From RGIG3009 sp964390295 (lineage in GTDB: Bacteria > Bacillota > Clostridia > Oscillospirales > Acutalibacteraceae): DNA of 52,293 nt. The notes under the pieces are model-generated. The model saw only the letters and a program-made list of their open reading frames with translations, had not been told where the DNA came from and did no database searches. The position numbers and the translations under genes are program-made. Positions 41,179 to 48,742 of this stretch are shown here, piece by piece; positions within the stretch are counted from its first letter, which is position 1, and each line of letters starts with the position of its first letter. The stretch covers positions 1 to 52,293 of the forward strand of contig CAYMHR010000009.1 in NCBI GenBank assembly GCA_964390295.1. The letters are read 5' to 3'.

Positions 41179-41902
41179 AGCATTGCTTTGTGAGCTGACC
41201 GCCGAATACGGCGTTTCACCGGATGCCGTCGCTTGCGAAAAGCTGGATCGGTATGCGGAATTACTGGTGGAATGGAATCAAAAAATGAACCTGACCGCCA
41301 TCACCGACCCGGTCGGTATTACAGTGAAGCACTTTGCCGATAGTCTGGCCGCGGCGCCGCTGTTACCGCAGATCGAGGGAATTTCCCTGATCGACGTGGG
41401 AACCGGTGCCGGGTTTCCGGGGATTCCGCTGGCAATCGTGCGCCCCGATATTCACTTGACGTTGCTGGACAGCCTCAACAAGCGCCTGCTGTTTTTGGAA
41501 GAGGTGTGCCGCGAGCTGGATATTCCGGTACAGCGAGTCCATGCGCGTGCCGAAGAGGGTGGCCGAAAGCCCGAATTGCGGGAGCAGTTCGACGTTGCTA
41601 CCGCACGCGCGGTGGCGGCATTGCCGGTGCTGTTGGAATATTGCTTGCCGTTTGTGCGTCCCGGCGGTTGCTTTTTGGCGCTGAAGGGGCCGGACAGCGA
41701 TGCCGAACATCGGGCTTCTGCCGCCGCGTTAAATTGTCTGGGCGGCGAGACCGAGGAGGTTCGTCGGCTTTGGTTGCCCGGCAAGCCACGGGAGGGGCTG
41801 GAACAGCAGGAGCGGCGGCTGTTTCTTTTCCGCAAGGTGCATCACACGCCACCGACGTACCCACGCGCTTCGGCCAAAATCGCCAAAGCGCCGCTCGGAT
41901 AA
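41168..41902 (+). CDS. rsmG: 16S rRNA (guanine-N7)-methyltransferase RsmG (GidB)
   Basis: A 244-residue SAM enzyme that methylates G527 (E. coli numbering) of 16S rRNA. The core has WNQKMNLTAITDP, the SAM loop IDVGTGAGFPGIPLAI and LLDSLNKRLLFLEEV, then the R-A-V-A-L region and the LKGP motif. Loss of this enzyme gives low-level streptomycin resistance in other bacteria. It overlaps mnmG, as usual for gidA-gidB. Confidence 0.95.
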   Translation: MIDKALLCELTAEYGVSPDAVACEKLDRYAELLVEWNQKMNLTAITDPVGITVKHFADSLAAAPLLPQIEGISLIDVGTGAGFPGIPLAIVRPDIHLTLLDSLNKRLLFLEEVCRELDIPVQRVHARAEEGGRKPELREQFDVATARAVAALPVLLEYCLPFVRPGGCFLALKGPDSDAEHRASAAALNCLGGETEEVRRLWLPGKPREGLEQQERRLFLFRKVHHTPPTYPRASAKIAKAPLG

Positions 41903-41911
41903 GGAGAAGCT

Positions 41912-42127
41912 ATGGATAAAAAACAGATAGCGCGGATCAGTGAGCTGACCCGAATTTCGCGGGAGCGGGAGCTTTCCGTTGCAGAAAAAGAGGAGCGACA
42001 AGCGTTGCGCGCCGCCTACCTTGCCGCAATTCGCGCCGATATGATCGGTACGCTTTCCAACGTGTCCCTCCAAAATCCGGACGGTAGCATCGAGCCGCTC
42101 AAGCGTCGCCAAAAACCGCAATCGTAA
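41912..42127 (+). CDS. DUF896 small protein (YnzC family)
   Basis: A 71-residue, highly charged, helical protein with the DUF896 pattern: ARISELTRISRERELSVAEKEE, ALRAAYLAAIRADM and a C-terminal LQNPDG-I-E-PLKRR. The family is common in Bacillota and has no firm function; some members lie in SOS operons. AAGGAG is 6 bp before the start, and it follows rsmG by 9 bp. Confidence 0.88.
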   Translation: MDKKQIARISELTRISRERELSVAEKEERQALRAAYLAAIRADMIGTLSNVSLQNPDGSIEPLKRRQKPQS

Positions 42128-42131
42128 ACAA

Positions 42132-42172
42132 AAACCAGCGCTTGCCTCTGTTGTGGCAAGCGCTGGTTTCTT
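42132..42172. terminator. Bidirectional terminator between the DUF896 gene and the DUF3048 gene
   Basis: A 15-bp perfect stem (42132-42146 with 42155-42169) with an 8-nt loop. It serves both converging genes. Confidence 0.88.
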
Positions 42173-42179
42173 CTGTCGG

Positions 42180-43271
42180 TCAGGAGAAGGAAATATTGCT
42201 GTTCAACGTTTGATCGGCGAGCACCATGTAGGTTTTTCCTTCGGCATACACCAGCGGCGTTTTTCCGTCGGCTTCCGTTAAGGTAATGTCCGTAGCGGTG
42301 CGGGTAAACTTGATTTCGCGCGCCGTACCGCCGGAAACGATATACCCGGAACCGGAGCCGGTTTTGAAGTTGACCCAGGTGTATTTTTCGTTTTTGGCTT
42401 CGACGTATTTTTCGGCGTACAGCACCAGCACGTTGGATACGGTGATCTGATCGCCGTCCAGAGTGGTGTGCGGCTTTGTGCCGGAGCTCCGCACGATATT
42501 TTTACCATACAGGCCGGTTTCGGCATCGTAAACGAACGAAACGGTGTGACTGGGCGTGGTTTTTAGCTGAACCGTGTTGGCGGTCGTGTTGCCAACGGTC
42601 TTTCCAAACGTAAAAGGAAGGTCTTTGACCTGGGTGGTGGAGTAGCCCTTGCTGTCGATTTTCTCAGACAACTTGCTGCCGCCGGTGACCAGGTTTTGCC
42701 AGTTATTGATGTGTGAGCCGAGATAGGAATCGCGCCAGAAGGTGGGCGAGCCCACCTTGCCGGCTTCCATGAAGTCGAAGCCCTTCAGGCTGGCCATGTA
42801 ATTGTCAACGTGCTGTGCGGCACCAGAGAAGACGTACAGGAAGCCGAACGCGTTGGCGGTGTGAACAAAGGGGGAGCGGCCGCTACGGATCGGGCCGAAC
42901 TTTTCTGGGATACGATCGGCGTTGGCAAACACCGCCATGATACGGGGGATCGCGCCTTCGGTTTCACATTCCATGTAGAAATCGGCCTTGTCCAGTCCGA
43001 TTTGGTAGCCGATGACGGCGCTGTCGTTAGGTACCATGATGGCAACGGGGCGGTTTTTGGTGCCTTCGACGTCGTACTTGCCGGTTAGCGGGTTGTAGTT
43101 AAGCCCGGTGTCGGTATCGACCGACGGGACGGTCGTGGCTACCGTGGAGGTCGCCGTGGTGGAATTCGCGGAGGTTGTATTCGAGTCGGAGTCTGCTTTT
43201 TTGTTGGAACAGCCGCCGAGACCGGCAACCAGCAGAACCGAGACAAGCAACATACAGAGCAAGCGTTTCAT
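42180..43271 (-). CDS. DUF3048 (YerB-like) lipoprotein
   Basis: A 363-residue secreted lipoprotein with a signal peptide and lipobox L-G-G-C (Cys21). A Ser/Thr-rich linker (25-52) follows, then the DUF3048 domain: GKYDVEGTKNRPVAIMVPND, ADFYMECETEGAIPRIMAVF and GPIRSGRSPFVH. The C-terminal part (about 255-363) is the usual second domain of YerB proteins. Function is unproved; the family is found in Gram-positive envelopes. It has its own promoter. Confidence 0.9.
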   Translation of the reverse strand: MKRLLCMLLVSVLLVAGLGGCSNKKADSDSNTTSANSTTATSTVATTVPSVDTDTGLNYNPLTGKYDVEGTKNRPVAIMVPNDSAVIGYQIGLDKADFYMECETEGAIPRIMAVFANADRIPEKFGPIRSGRSPFVHTANAFGFLYVFSGAAQHVDNYMASLKGFDFMEAGKVGSPTFWRDSYLGSHINNWQNLVTGGSKLSEKIDSKGYSTTQVKDLPFTFGKTVGNTTANTVQLKTTPSHTVSFVYDAETGLYGKNIVRSSGTKPHTTLDGDQITVSNVLVLYAEKYVEAKNEKYTWVNFKTGSGSGYIVSGGTAREIKFTRTATDITLTEADGKTPLVYAEGKTYMVLADQTLNSNISFS

Positions 43272-43304
43272 AAGGGGGACCTCTTTTCTTAAAGTCTATC
43301 TATC

Positions 43305-43333
43305 AGTATACACGCTTGCGGCGAAAAAAACAA
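43305..43333 (-). promoter_or_regulatory. Promoter of the DUF3048 lipoprotein gene
   Basis: On the minus strand TTGTTT (43328-43333), 17-bp spacer, TATACT (43305-43310). Confidence 0.65.
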
Positions 43334-43375
43334 CCTTTTGTCGAAAAATTACCGCGGAAGTATTTATCGCCGCGA

Positions 43376-43404
43376 TTGACAAGACGCGCCGTGTGCTATA
43401 TAAT
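43376..43404 (+). promoter_or_regulatory. Promoter of tRNA-Arg
   Basis: Full consensus TTGACA (43376-43381), 17-bp spacer, TATAAT (43399-43404), 12 bp before the tRNA. Confidence 0.93.
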
Positions 43405-43416
43405 AAAGGCACGTTC

Positions 43417-43491
43417 GCCCTCATAGTTAAATGGATATAACGGCCCCCTCCTAAGGGGTAGTTACAGGTTCGATTCCTGTTGGGGGTGCCA
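43417..43491 (+). tRNA. tRNA-Arg (anticodon CCU, reads AGG)
   Basis: A 75-nt cloverleaf. The acceptor arm GCCCTCA pairs with TGGGGGT (two G-U pairs) and is followed by G and an encoded CCA. The anticodon loop is CTCCTAA with CCT at 43450-43452. The T arm is ACAGG-TTCGATT-CCTGT. It is a single-gene transcript with its own promoter and terminator. Confidence 0.93.
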
Positions 43492-43524
43492 AAATCCCGT
43501 TCTCGTAAGAGAACGGGATTTTAC
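43491..43524 (+). terminator. Terminator after tRNA-Arg
   Basis: A 14-bp perfect stem (43491-43504 with 43509-43522) with a GTAA loop. The stem itself contains the closing T run. Confidence 0.88.
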
Positions 43525-43590
43525 TTATTACCATTTCACTTTTCACTAAATAAAAATGATAGGTAATCAGTTCGGTACGGCTTCCGTTTC

Positions 43591-43619
43591 TTGACAAATT
43601 CCGCCAAACGTGATACTCT
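43591..43619 (+). promoter_or_regulatory. Promoter of the PduL-type phosphotransacylase gene
   Basis: TTGACA (43591-43596), 17-bp spacer, TACTCT (43614-43619), 36 bp before the start. Confidence 0.75.
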
Positions 43620-43654
43620 CTTATGTGAACAATTCAACAAAGAGGTGCTTTCGT

Positions 43655-44230
43655 ATGGCAAAACAAATTTTGGTAGAAACGTCGGCTCGTCACGTTCACT
43701 TGAGCCGCGAGGATCTCGACACCCTGTTTGGCAAGGGATATGAGCTGACCAGCAAAAAGGATTTGTCGCAGCCCGGTCAGTTTGCGTGTACCGAGCGCGT
43801 GGACGTCGTCGGCCCCAAAAAGACGCTGGCGGGCGTCAGCATCCTGGGTCCCACCCGTTCCGCTTCGCAGGTGGAGCTGTCGTTGACCGACGCACGCTCG
43901 ATCGGCGTTGCCGCACCGATTCGCGAATCGGGCGATATTGCCGGTTCCGGTGCGTGCAAGCTGGTTGGTCCTTGCGGTGAGGTGGAGTTGACAGAGGGCG
44001 TGATTGCCGCCAAGCGTCATATCCACATGACCCCGGCGGATGCCGCCGAGTATGGTGTGCAGGACAAGGACGTGGTCAGCGTGGAGATTCAAACGAACGG
44101 TCGCGCTCTTACGTTTGGCGACGTAGTGGTGCGTGTCAGCGACAAATTCGCATTGGCCATGCATATTGATACCGACGAATCCAACGCCGCCTGTGCCGCG
44201 CCCGGCACCATGGGCACCCTGATCCGTTAA
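43655..44230 (+). CDS. PduL-type phosphate acyltransferase (phosphotransacetylase)
   Basis: A 191-residue enzyme exchanging CoA and phosphate on acetyl or propionyl groups. It has the two beta-barrel halves and zinc ligands of the family: His13 and His15 in ARHVHLS, and His122 and His124 in KRHIHMTPADA. It lacks the N-terminal helix that targets PduL into microcompartments, and no shell genes are nearby, so it is a free cytoplasmic phosphotransacetylase. With an acetate kinase encoded elsewhere it would give ATP from acetyl-CoA. The start at 43655 has AAAGAGG upstream; own promoter and terminator. Confidence 0.9.
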   Translation: MAKQILVETSARHVHLSREDLDTLFGKGYELTSKKDLSQPGQFACTERVDVVGPKKTLAGVSILGPTRSASQVELSLTDARSIGVAAPIRESGDIAGSGACKLVGPCGEVELTEGVIAAKRHIHMTPADAAEYGVQDKDVVSVEIQTNGRALTFGDVVVRVSDKFALAMHIDTDESNAACAAPGTMGTLIR

Positions 44231-44248
44231 GCGATTGGTAAAAAGCAA

Positions 44249-44292
44249 AACGACCGCAACGCGTTTGTAGCGTTGCGGTCGTTGATTTTTGA
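44249..44292 (+). terminator. Terminator after the phosphotransacylase gene
   Basis: A 14-bp perfect stem (44249-44262 with 44270-44283) with a 7-nt loop, then a T5 run. Confidence 0.88.
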
Positions 44293-44331
44293 GAAAAAGT
44301 GGACAATTTTCATAATGTTGCATAATATATA

Positions 44332-44360
44332 TCGACATACAGTTTTCTTTATGTTATATT
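44332..44360 (+). promoter_or_regulatory. Candidate promoter of the mini-ORF/lipoprotein transcript
   Basis: TCGACA (44332-44337), 17-bp spacer, TATATT (44355-44360). It precedes two short ORFs and the frameshifted lipoprotein gene. Confidence 0.5.
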
Positions 44361-44435
44361 TGTTTTGCCGAGAAACCTATCGGCATGAAAAAAGACAATT
44401 TGCCGTTTTTGCGGCAACAGAAAGAGGTGATTCCC

Positions 44436-44546
44436 ATGGACAGTGTAGCAGAGGGACAACTGTGCACCCGTCTTGAAGAGGAGGTCACCGATGATAAAAC
44501 GTTTTTCAAAATCCATACGAGCAAACGGCTCCCTGTTTACCGGTGA
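44436..44546 (+). CDS. Possible 36-residue mini-protein
   Basis: An ORF reading MDSVAEGQLCTRLEEEVTDD and ending RLPVYR, with AAAGAGGTG 7 bp before its ATG. The frame is open upstream to an ATG at 44385, which lacks a ribosome site. I recognise no family. It overlaps the next mini-ORF in another frame. It may be a real small protein, a leader peptide or chance. Confidence 0.35.
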   Translation: MDSVAEGQLCTRLEEEVTDDKTFFKIHTSKRLPVYR

Positions 44547-44568
44547 CGTTTCCACCACGTTCCCGTGA
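44491..44568 (+). CDS. Possible 25-residue mini-protein
   Basis: An ORF reading MIKRFSKSIRANGSLFTGDV and ending STTFP, with GAGGAGG 6 bp before its ATG, which is the best ribosome site in this stretch. It overlaps the 36-residue ORF in another frame and ends 21 bp before the lipoprotein start. No family recognised; translational coupling between the two is possible. Confidence 0.35.
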   Translation: MIKRFSKSIRANGSLFTGDVSTTFP

Positions 44569-44589
44569 GTTTGACAGGAGGGCTAATAT

Positions 44590-45231
44590 ATGAAAAAAAG
44601 TATGGACAATCAGTAGTGTCCTTTGCCTATTGCTTCTTTTGTTCGTTGGATGCGCTGCTGACAAAAAAGAAACGCAGACTGACACGCAGGCAACCACCAC
44701 ACCGACCACGACGGCACCGACTGTCGATGACGGAAACGGAATTGGTGGTGGCGATGACTGGGATTTTATTCGGGGGAAAGTGAAATCCCCAAAATGGTCG
44801 ACAAGAGCGTGTATGAGGCTTGGAAGAGCCAGTTCAAGGGTATTCATCCCGACGGGACTCGGGATCGTTCCGAGTTCAACACGTATACGCTGATTACCGA
44901 GTTGGAGATTCCCCGCGAAAAGGTGGAAGCGCTTTGCGATTGGTTTGAAGAAAACAATGACGGCGAAAAGTATTTCACCGACGAGCAGGTGGAAGCGATC
45001 TACAACGGCACGATGGAGGACGTGATTCGTGCGTTTGCCAATCCGTATGCTGTGGTGGTCGGCACCAAGGTGTATTCTCCAAAATGGATGACGGAGCACA
45101 CGGCGGCCGAGTACGCGGCGGAGGGAATTACCTATGAAATCCTGACTGCCGAGTTCGAGGATTTGCTGGTTCCTTGCAACGAGGAGCAGCGCGCCTACTT
45201 GCGCGCCCAGTACGAAGCGATGAAGCCGTAA
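44590..45231 (+). pseudogene. Lipoprotein gene interrupted by two compensating frameshifts
   Basis: From the ATG at 44590 (AGGAGGG upstream) the reading frame stops after eight codons. Reading six instead of seven A residues after the ATG gives MKKVWTISSVLCLLLLLFVG followed by C, a good lipobox (F-V-G-C), then a Thr/Pro linker and GGGDDWDFI. That frame is lost near 44770; adding one G to the run of five there restores the original frame as RGESEIPKMVDKSVYEAW, open to 45231. The joined product is about 213 residues. The C-terminal part (WKSQFKGIHPDG, DWFEENNDGEKYFTDEQVEAIYNG) is unknown to me. It is either a pseudogene, a slippage-expressed gene or an assembly error. Confidence 0.7.
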
Positions 45232-45253
45232 GCAAGTCTCGTAAATAACCCCG

Positions 45254-45285
45254 AAGCGCCCCGACAGTGTCGGGGCGCTTGTTTT
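45254..45285. terminator. Bidirectional terminator after the lipoprotein gene
   Basis: A 12-bp perfect stem (45254-45265 with 45269-45280) with a 3-nt loop, then GTTTT. It also closes the converging rhamnosidase gene. Confidence 0.85.
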
Positions 45286-45298
45286 GACTTGTAACGGC

Positions 45299-47446
45299 TT
45301 AAAAGCGATGCCGCCCCGGTGCCAGCGTATGCTCGGTTCCGTCGATGACGGCGACGGCAGGGCAGGGTGTGATCAATTCGTAACGAATTGTGCCGTTTTC
45401 GTGCCACCAGCGCGAAGAAACGGTGCCCTGATCGGTTTTTAACGAGGCGGCGAAGCGCTCCAGGCGATCGGTCGGTTGGGGACAGAAACGAACCGTCCGG
45501 AAGCCCGGCTCTTTGGGCTGGATACCGGCGCAGACACCGTACATCCAGTCGGCGACGGCACCGTAGGCGTAATGGTTGAAGGAATTCATTCCATCGGACC
45601 ACATCGCCCCATCGGGACGGATGCAGTCCCAGTGCTCCCGCATGGTGGTTGCGCCCTGCGTTACCGGGTACAGCCAGGAGGGGAACTCACGGCGGAGTAA
45701 CAGCCGATACGCAAGGTCGGTATAGCCGTTTTCGCTGAGAACGTGCAAAAGATACGGCGTGCCGACAAAACCGGTTTTTAACTGAACGCCGTCGCGCTCG
45801 ATCATGGCCGCAAGCGAGGCGGCGGTGTCGGCGCGGTCGTCGGTCAGTCCAAAGTGCAATGCGAGCATGTGCTCGGTCTGCGTGCGGTAATCGCCGTCGA
45901 AGGCGGCTTTGAAGCCGGCGACGATTTCGCGATGAAGCGTTTCGTAACGTGCGACATCCTTGCCGAGCAGGTGCCCGATTTGGCAAACCAGCTCCGCCGA
46001 GTGGGCATAAAAGGCGGTGGCCACCAAATCCTCACGGCTGGCACCGCGATATTCGCCGTAGGCGGCATCCAGTCCCAGCCAATCGCCGTACTGAAAATGA
46101 TCGGTCCACAGGGGGTAGGACGGCGTTACGGCGGTGATATACTCCAACCAGCGCGTCATGGCGGGGAACGTCGTTTCCAAAAAGTCAGTATCGCCGTAAA
46201 ATTGATACAGCTTCCACGGAATGATGGTGACGGCGTCACTCCAGGCGGCGGCAGAAAACTCCTCGCCCCAGACGTCGGGGATCACGACGGGGATGCTGCC
46301 ATTGGGCCTTTGTGAGTCGCGCAAATCCAATAACCACTTGCGGAAGAATTCGCGCACGTCAAAGTTATAGCAGGCGGCACCGATGAACACCTGAGCGTCG
46401 CCGGTCCAGCCTAACCGTTCGTCCCGTTGGGGACAGTCGGTGGGAATATCCAGATAGTTGTCCCGTTGCCCCCAAAGAATATTCCGGAACAGGTGGTTGA
46501 GCAGGGGGTCGGAGGTTTCGATATTGCCGGTGCGGCGCAGACGGCTGTGAAGCACGACGGCGGTAAAGGCGGTGTCGCTTGGCGTGCCGGGGAAGGCATC
46601 CACGCGAACGTAGCGGAAGCCGTAAAAGGTCAGAGTCGGGAAAAACTCCTGCGGCCCCTCACAGCAGGTATAGTCGTAGCGGCAAGCGGCAGCGCGGTAG
46701 TTGGCGTTGTAAAAATTGCCGTTGCTGTCCAGCACCTCGGCGAATGACAGAGAAACCCGATCACCGGCGTGGGCGGTTAGCGACAGCGCCACGGTTCCGG
46801 TGACGTTTTGCCCGAAATCGAGAACGGTTTCGCCCTTTGGCGTATGAATGACGGCGATCGGTTTCAACCGTTCGTGCGGAAGAACCGGCTCCCCGATCGC
46901 CGGGATCAGCACCGAGCGATCGTCGTTTTCGCTGATGACGGCGTGCTCGCAAAACGCCGGGGTGACGGTAGCGTCGTAGACCAAGCCGTTGTAAATATCA
47001 CAGTAGGACAAGCCGCTTTCCGCGACCAGCCAGCTTTCGTCGGTGCCGATCACGGCGCGGCTACCGTCGGCAAAGCAAAGCTCCAGCTCGGCGATGACGG
47101 CACAGGAACGGTGCTGTGCCTCCGGGGGGAGCACGTGCCCGGAGCCGGTGGAGATGGTACCGGCATACCAACCGGCGGCAAGCCGGAGCTCCAGCACGTT
47201 TTCTTCACGCAGGAGAGACGTGACGTCGTATTCCTGCACCAAAATGCGCTTTTCAAACACGGTCCAACCGGGCATCAGCACAGCGTTTCCGATGCGGACA
47301 CCGCCAAGAAACGCCTCGTAAACGCCGCGCGCTGAAGCACGCAAAGAGGCGGAGACAAGCTCTTTATCAACGTGGAACGTCTTGCGAAACAGTGGAGCGG
47401 ACAGTCCCATTTCCCACGGGGTGCGAATCCAATGTGCTTGTAACAT
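45299..47446 (-). CDS. GH78 alpha-L-rhamnosidase family protein
   Basis: A 715-residue glycoside hydrolase expected to release terminal alpha-L-rhamnose from plant glycosides or polysaccharides. N-terminal beta domains (1-320) contain RKTFHVDKEL, GVRIGNAVLMPGWT and ETVLDFGQNVTG. The (alpha/alpha)6 barrel (about 330-640) has DCPQRDERLGWTGDAQVF, WSDAVTIIPW and the TTMREHWD motif bearing a candidate catalytic Glu, followed by SFNHYAYGAVADWMY. A C-terminal beta domain completes it. There is no signal peptide, so the substrate must be imported. AGGAGG precedes the start. No transporter or regulator lies beside it. Confidence 0.92.
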   Translation of the reverse strand: MLQAHWIRTPWEMGLSAPLFRKTFHVDKELVSASLRASARGVYEAFLGGVRIGNAVLMPGWTVFEKRILVQEYDVTSLLREENVLELRLAAGWYAGTISTGSGHVLPPEAQHRSCAVIAELELCFADGSRAVIGTDESWLVAESGLSYCDIYNGLVYDATVTPAFCEHAVISENDDRSVLIPAIGEPVLPHERLKPIAVIHTPKGETVLDFGQNVTGTVALSLTAHAGDRVSLSFAEVLDSNGNFYNANYRAAACRYDYTCCEGPQEFFPTLTFYGFRYVRVDAFPGTPSDTAFTAVVLHSRLRRTGNIETSDPLLNHLFRNILWGQRDNYLDIPTDCPQRDERLGWTGDAQVFIGAACYNFDVREFFRKWLLDLRDSQRPNGSIPVVIPDVWGEEFSAAAWSDAVTIIPWKLYQFYGDTDFLETTFPAMTRWLEYITAVTPSYPLWTDHFQYGDWLGLDAAYGEYRGASREDLVATAFYAHSAELVCQIGHLLGKDVARYETLHREIVAGFKAAFDGDYRTQTEHMLALHFGLTDDRADTAASLAAMIERDGVQLKTGFVGTPYLLHVLSENGYTDLAYRLLLRREFPSWLYPVTQGATTMREHWDCIRPDGAMWSDGMNSFNHYAYGAVADWMYGVCAGIQPKEPGFRTVRFCPQPTDRLERFAASLKTDQGTVSSRWWHENGTIRYELITPCPAVAVIDGTEHTLAPGRHRF

Positions 47447-47476
47447 AAAGAGACCTCCTGTGCGTAGAGTGTTTTC

Positions 47477-47505
47477 ATTATGTCACAGCGATTGCGAAAA
47501 AACAA
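47477..47505 (-). promoter_or_regulatory. Promoter of the rhamnosidase gene
   Basis: On the minus strand TTGTTT (47500-47505), 17-bp spacer, CATAAT (47477-47482), about 30 bp before the start. Confidence 0.55.
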
Positions 47506-47536
47506 CCCCTTAATTTTCCAAAACACGATGGTAATT

Positions 47537-48550
47537 TTACGACGCGGTGCCGATCGTTACCCCGGTGTAGTAGTGCTTGAGAATTTCCTCGTAGGTGAAC
47601 CCACGGTCCGCCATCGACTTGGCGCCGTATTGGCTCATACCGACGCCGTGTCCGTAGCCGGTAACGGTGAAGACGAAGCCGTCTTTTCCGTATGCAACGG
47701 TAAAGCAGGCGGAGCGGAGACCCAGCGCCGAGCGCACTTCGCGGCCGGTGTAGCTTTTTCCGCCGATGGTGACGGCGGTAACGGTTCCGGCGGCGGAAAC
47801 GGTCGGTGTGCCGCTGATCCAGCCTGCCGCGTCACCGTCGAGCTTGAGTTCGGGAAACGCCGCCGAAAGCTCCTCCGGCGTTATCGTGACGGTCGAGGTG
47901 GCCTTGGGTGACAGCAGGTCGCCGCTACTGGAGACCGATTGCAGATAGGCATAGTCAATGCCCCACACCGTTTTGGCGGCTTCGGTTGTGCCGCCGTTGC
48001 AGCTATGGTAGGCGGCGAAAATCGGTTTTCCGTCATACAAAAGCAGTTCTCCGGCAACGGCATCCACCGCGTCGGCCACTTTTTGCAGATAATAGGCGTA
48101 TTGATCGCCCCACAGCTTTTTTAAGGCTTCCTCGGTGTAGGCGGTGGGAAAATCGCCGGGAACGTCGGAAAAATCGGCACTGTCTACGCCGGCGGCGTGA
48201 CGCTCTCTTTGATATGTATAATAGGTATAAGAGGCGACCGCTTGCGCTTTTAGCGCCTCCGGCGGATAAGAGGCAGGCAGCTCCGCCGCTACCGTGAAAA
48301 TTAAAAAATCCCGTTCCGCAAAAGTATAGATCATATCGGCTTTGGCATCCAGCACACGGAATACGGCATCGGCCTGCGTAGTGCCGGTCGGTGATGCCGT
48401 CGTCGTTGTTTCGCCGGCAACGATGCCGGTATCGACCACACGGGACTTGTCCTTCTCATCGGCAGAAGCGGTGGAAATTCGCAACGCCGGCAACGCTAAC
48501 AACAAAAACAATACGTAGCACAGCACACACAACGTCACATACGATTTCAT
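47537..48550 (-). CDS. spoIID: SpoIID/LytB-domain protein (peptidoglycan lytic transglycosylase family)
   Basis: A 337-residue membrane-anchored protein with one N-terminal helix (4-24), a Thr-rich linker (45-60) and a SpoIID domain. The catalytic Glu90 is in AAELPASYPPEALKAQAVAS, and YHSCNGGTTE and the closing GYGHGVGMSQYGA are typical. SpoIID trims peptidoglycan during engulfment of the forespore; paralogues without a sporulation role exist, and no spoIIQ or spoIIIA genes are nearby. The start at 48550 has AGGAGGATGG upstream; the ATG at 48589 has none. Confidence 0.88.
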   Translation of the reverse strand: MKSYVTLCVLCYVLFLLLALPALRISTASADEKDKSRVVDTGIVAGETTTTASPTGTTQADAVFRVLDAKADMIYTFAERDFLIFTVAAELPASYPPEALKAQAVASYTYYTYQRERHAAGVDSADFSDVPGDFPTAYTEEALKKLWGDQYAYYLQKVADAVDAVAGELLLYDGKPIFAAYHSCNGGTTEAAKTVWGIDYAYLQSVSSSGDLLSPKATSTVTITPEELSAAFPELKLDGDAAGWISGTPTVSAAGTVTAVTIGGKSYTGREVRSALGLRSACFTVAYGKDGFVFTVTGYGHGVGMSQYGAKSMADRGFTYEEILKHYYTGVTIGTAS

Positions 48551-48679
48551 AAGCCATCCTCCTGATTGAAATATTTTTTGAAATTTCATATTTTGGCGAC
48601 TTTATTGCGGAAAATCAAAAAATCTGAAGGAAAAATGAAGCCGAAAAAAGTGAATGTTTCATTTTTGACAAAACAAGGG

Positions 48680-48708
48680 TTGACAACCTTGCACCGATAG
48701 CGTATAAT
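48680..48708 (+). promoter_or_regulatory. Promoter of the citrate synthase gene
   Basis: Full consensus TTGACA (48680-48685), 17-bp spacer, TATAAT (48703-48708), 34 bp before the start. Confidence 0.92.
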
Positions 48709-48742
48709 GAGAGCACTATCGTCACGAAAGGGATCACGCGTT

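Noticed and set aside
43655..44230. Bacterial microcompartment locus around the PduL-type enzyme
   Set aside because: No shell-protein, aldehyde dehydrogenase or encapsulation-peptide sequence is present; the enzyme stands alone between its own promoter and terminator.
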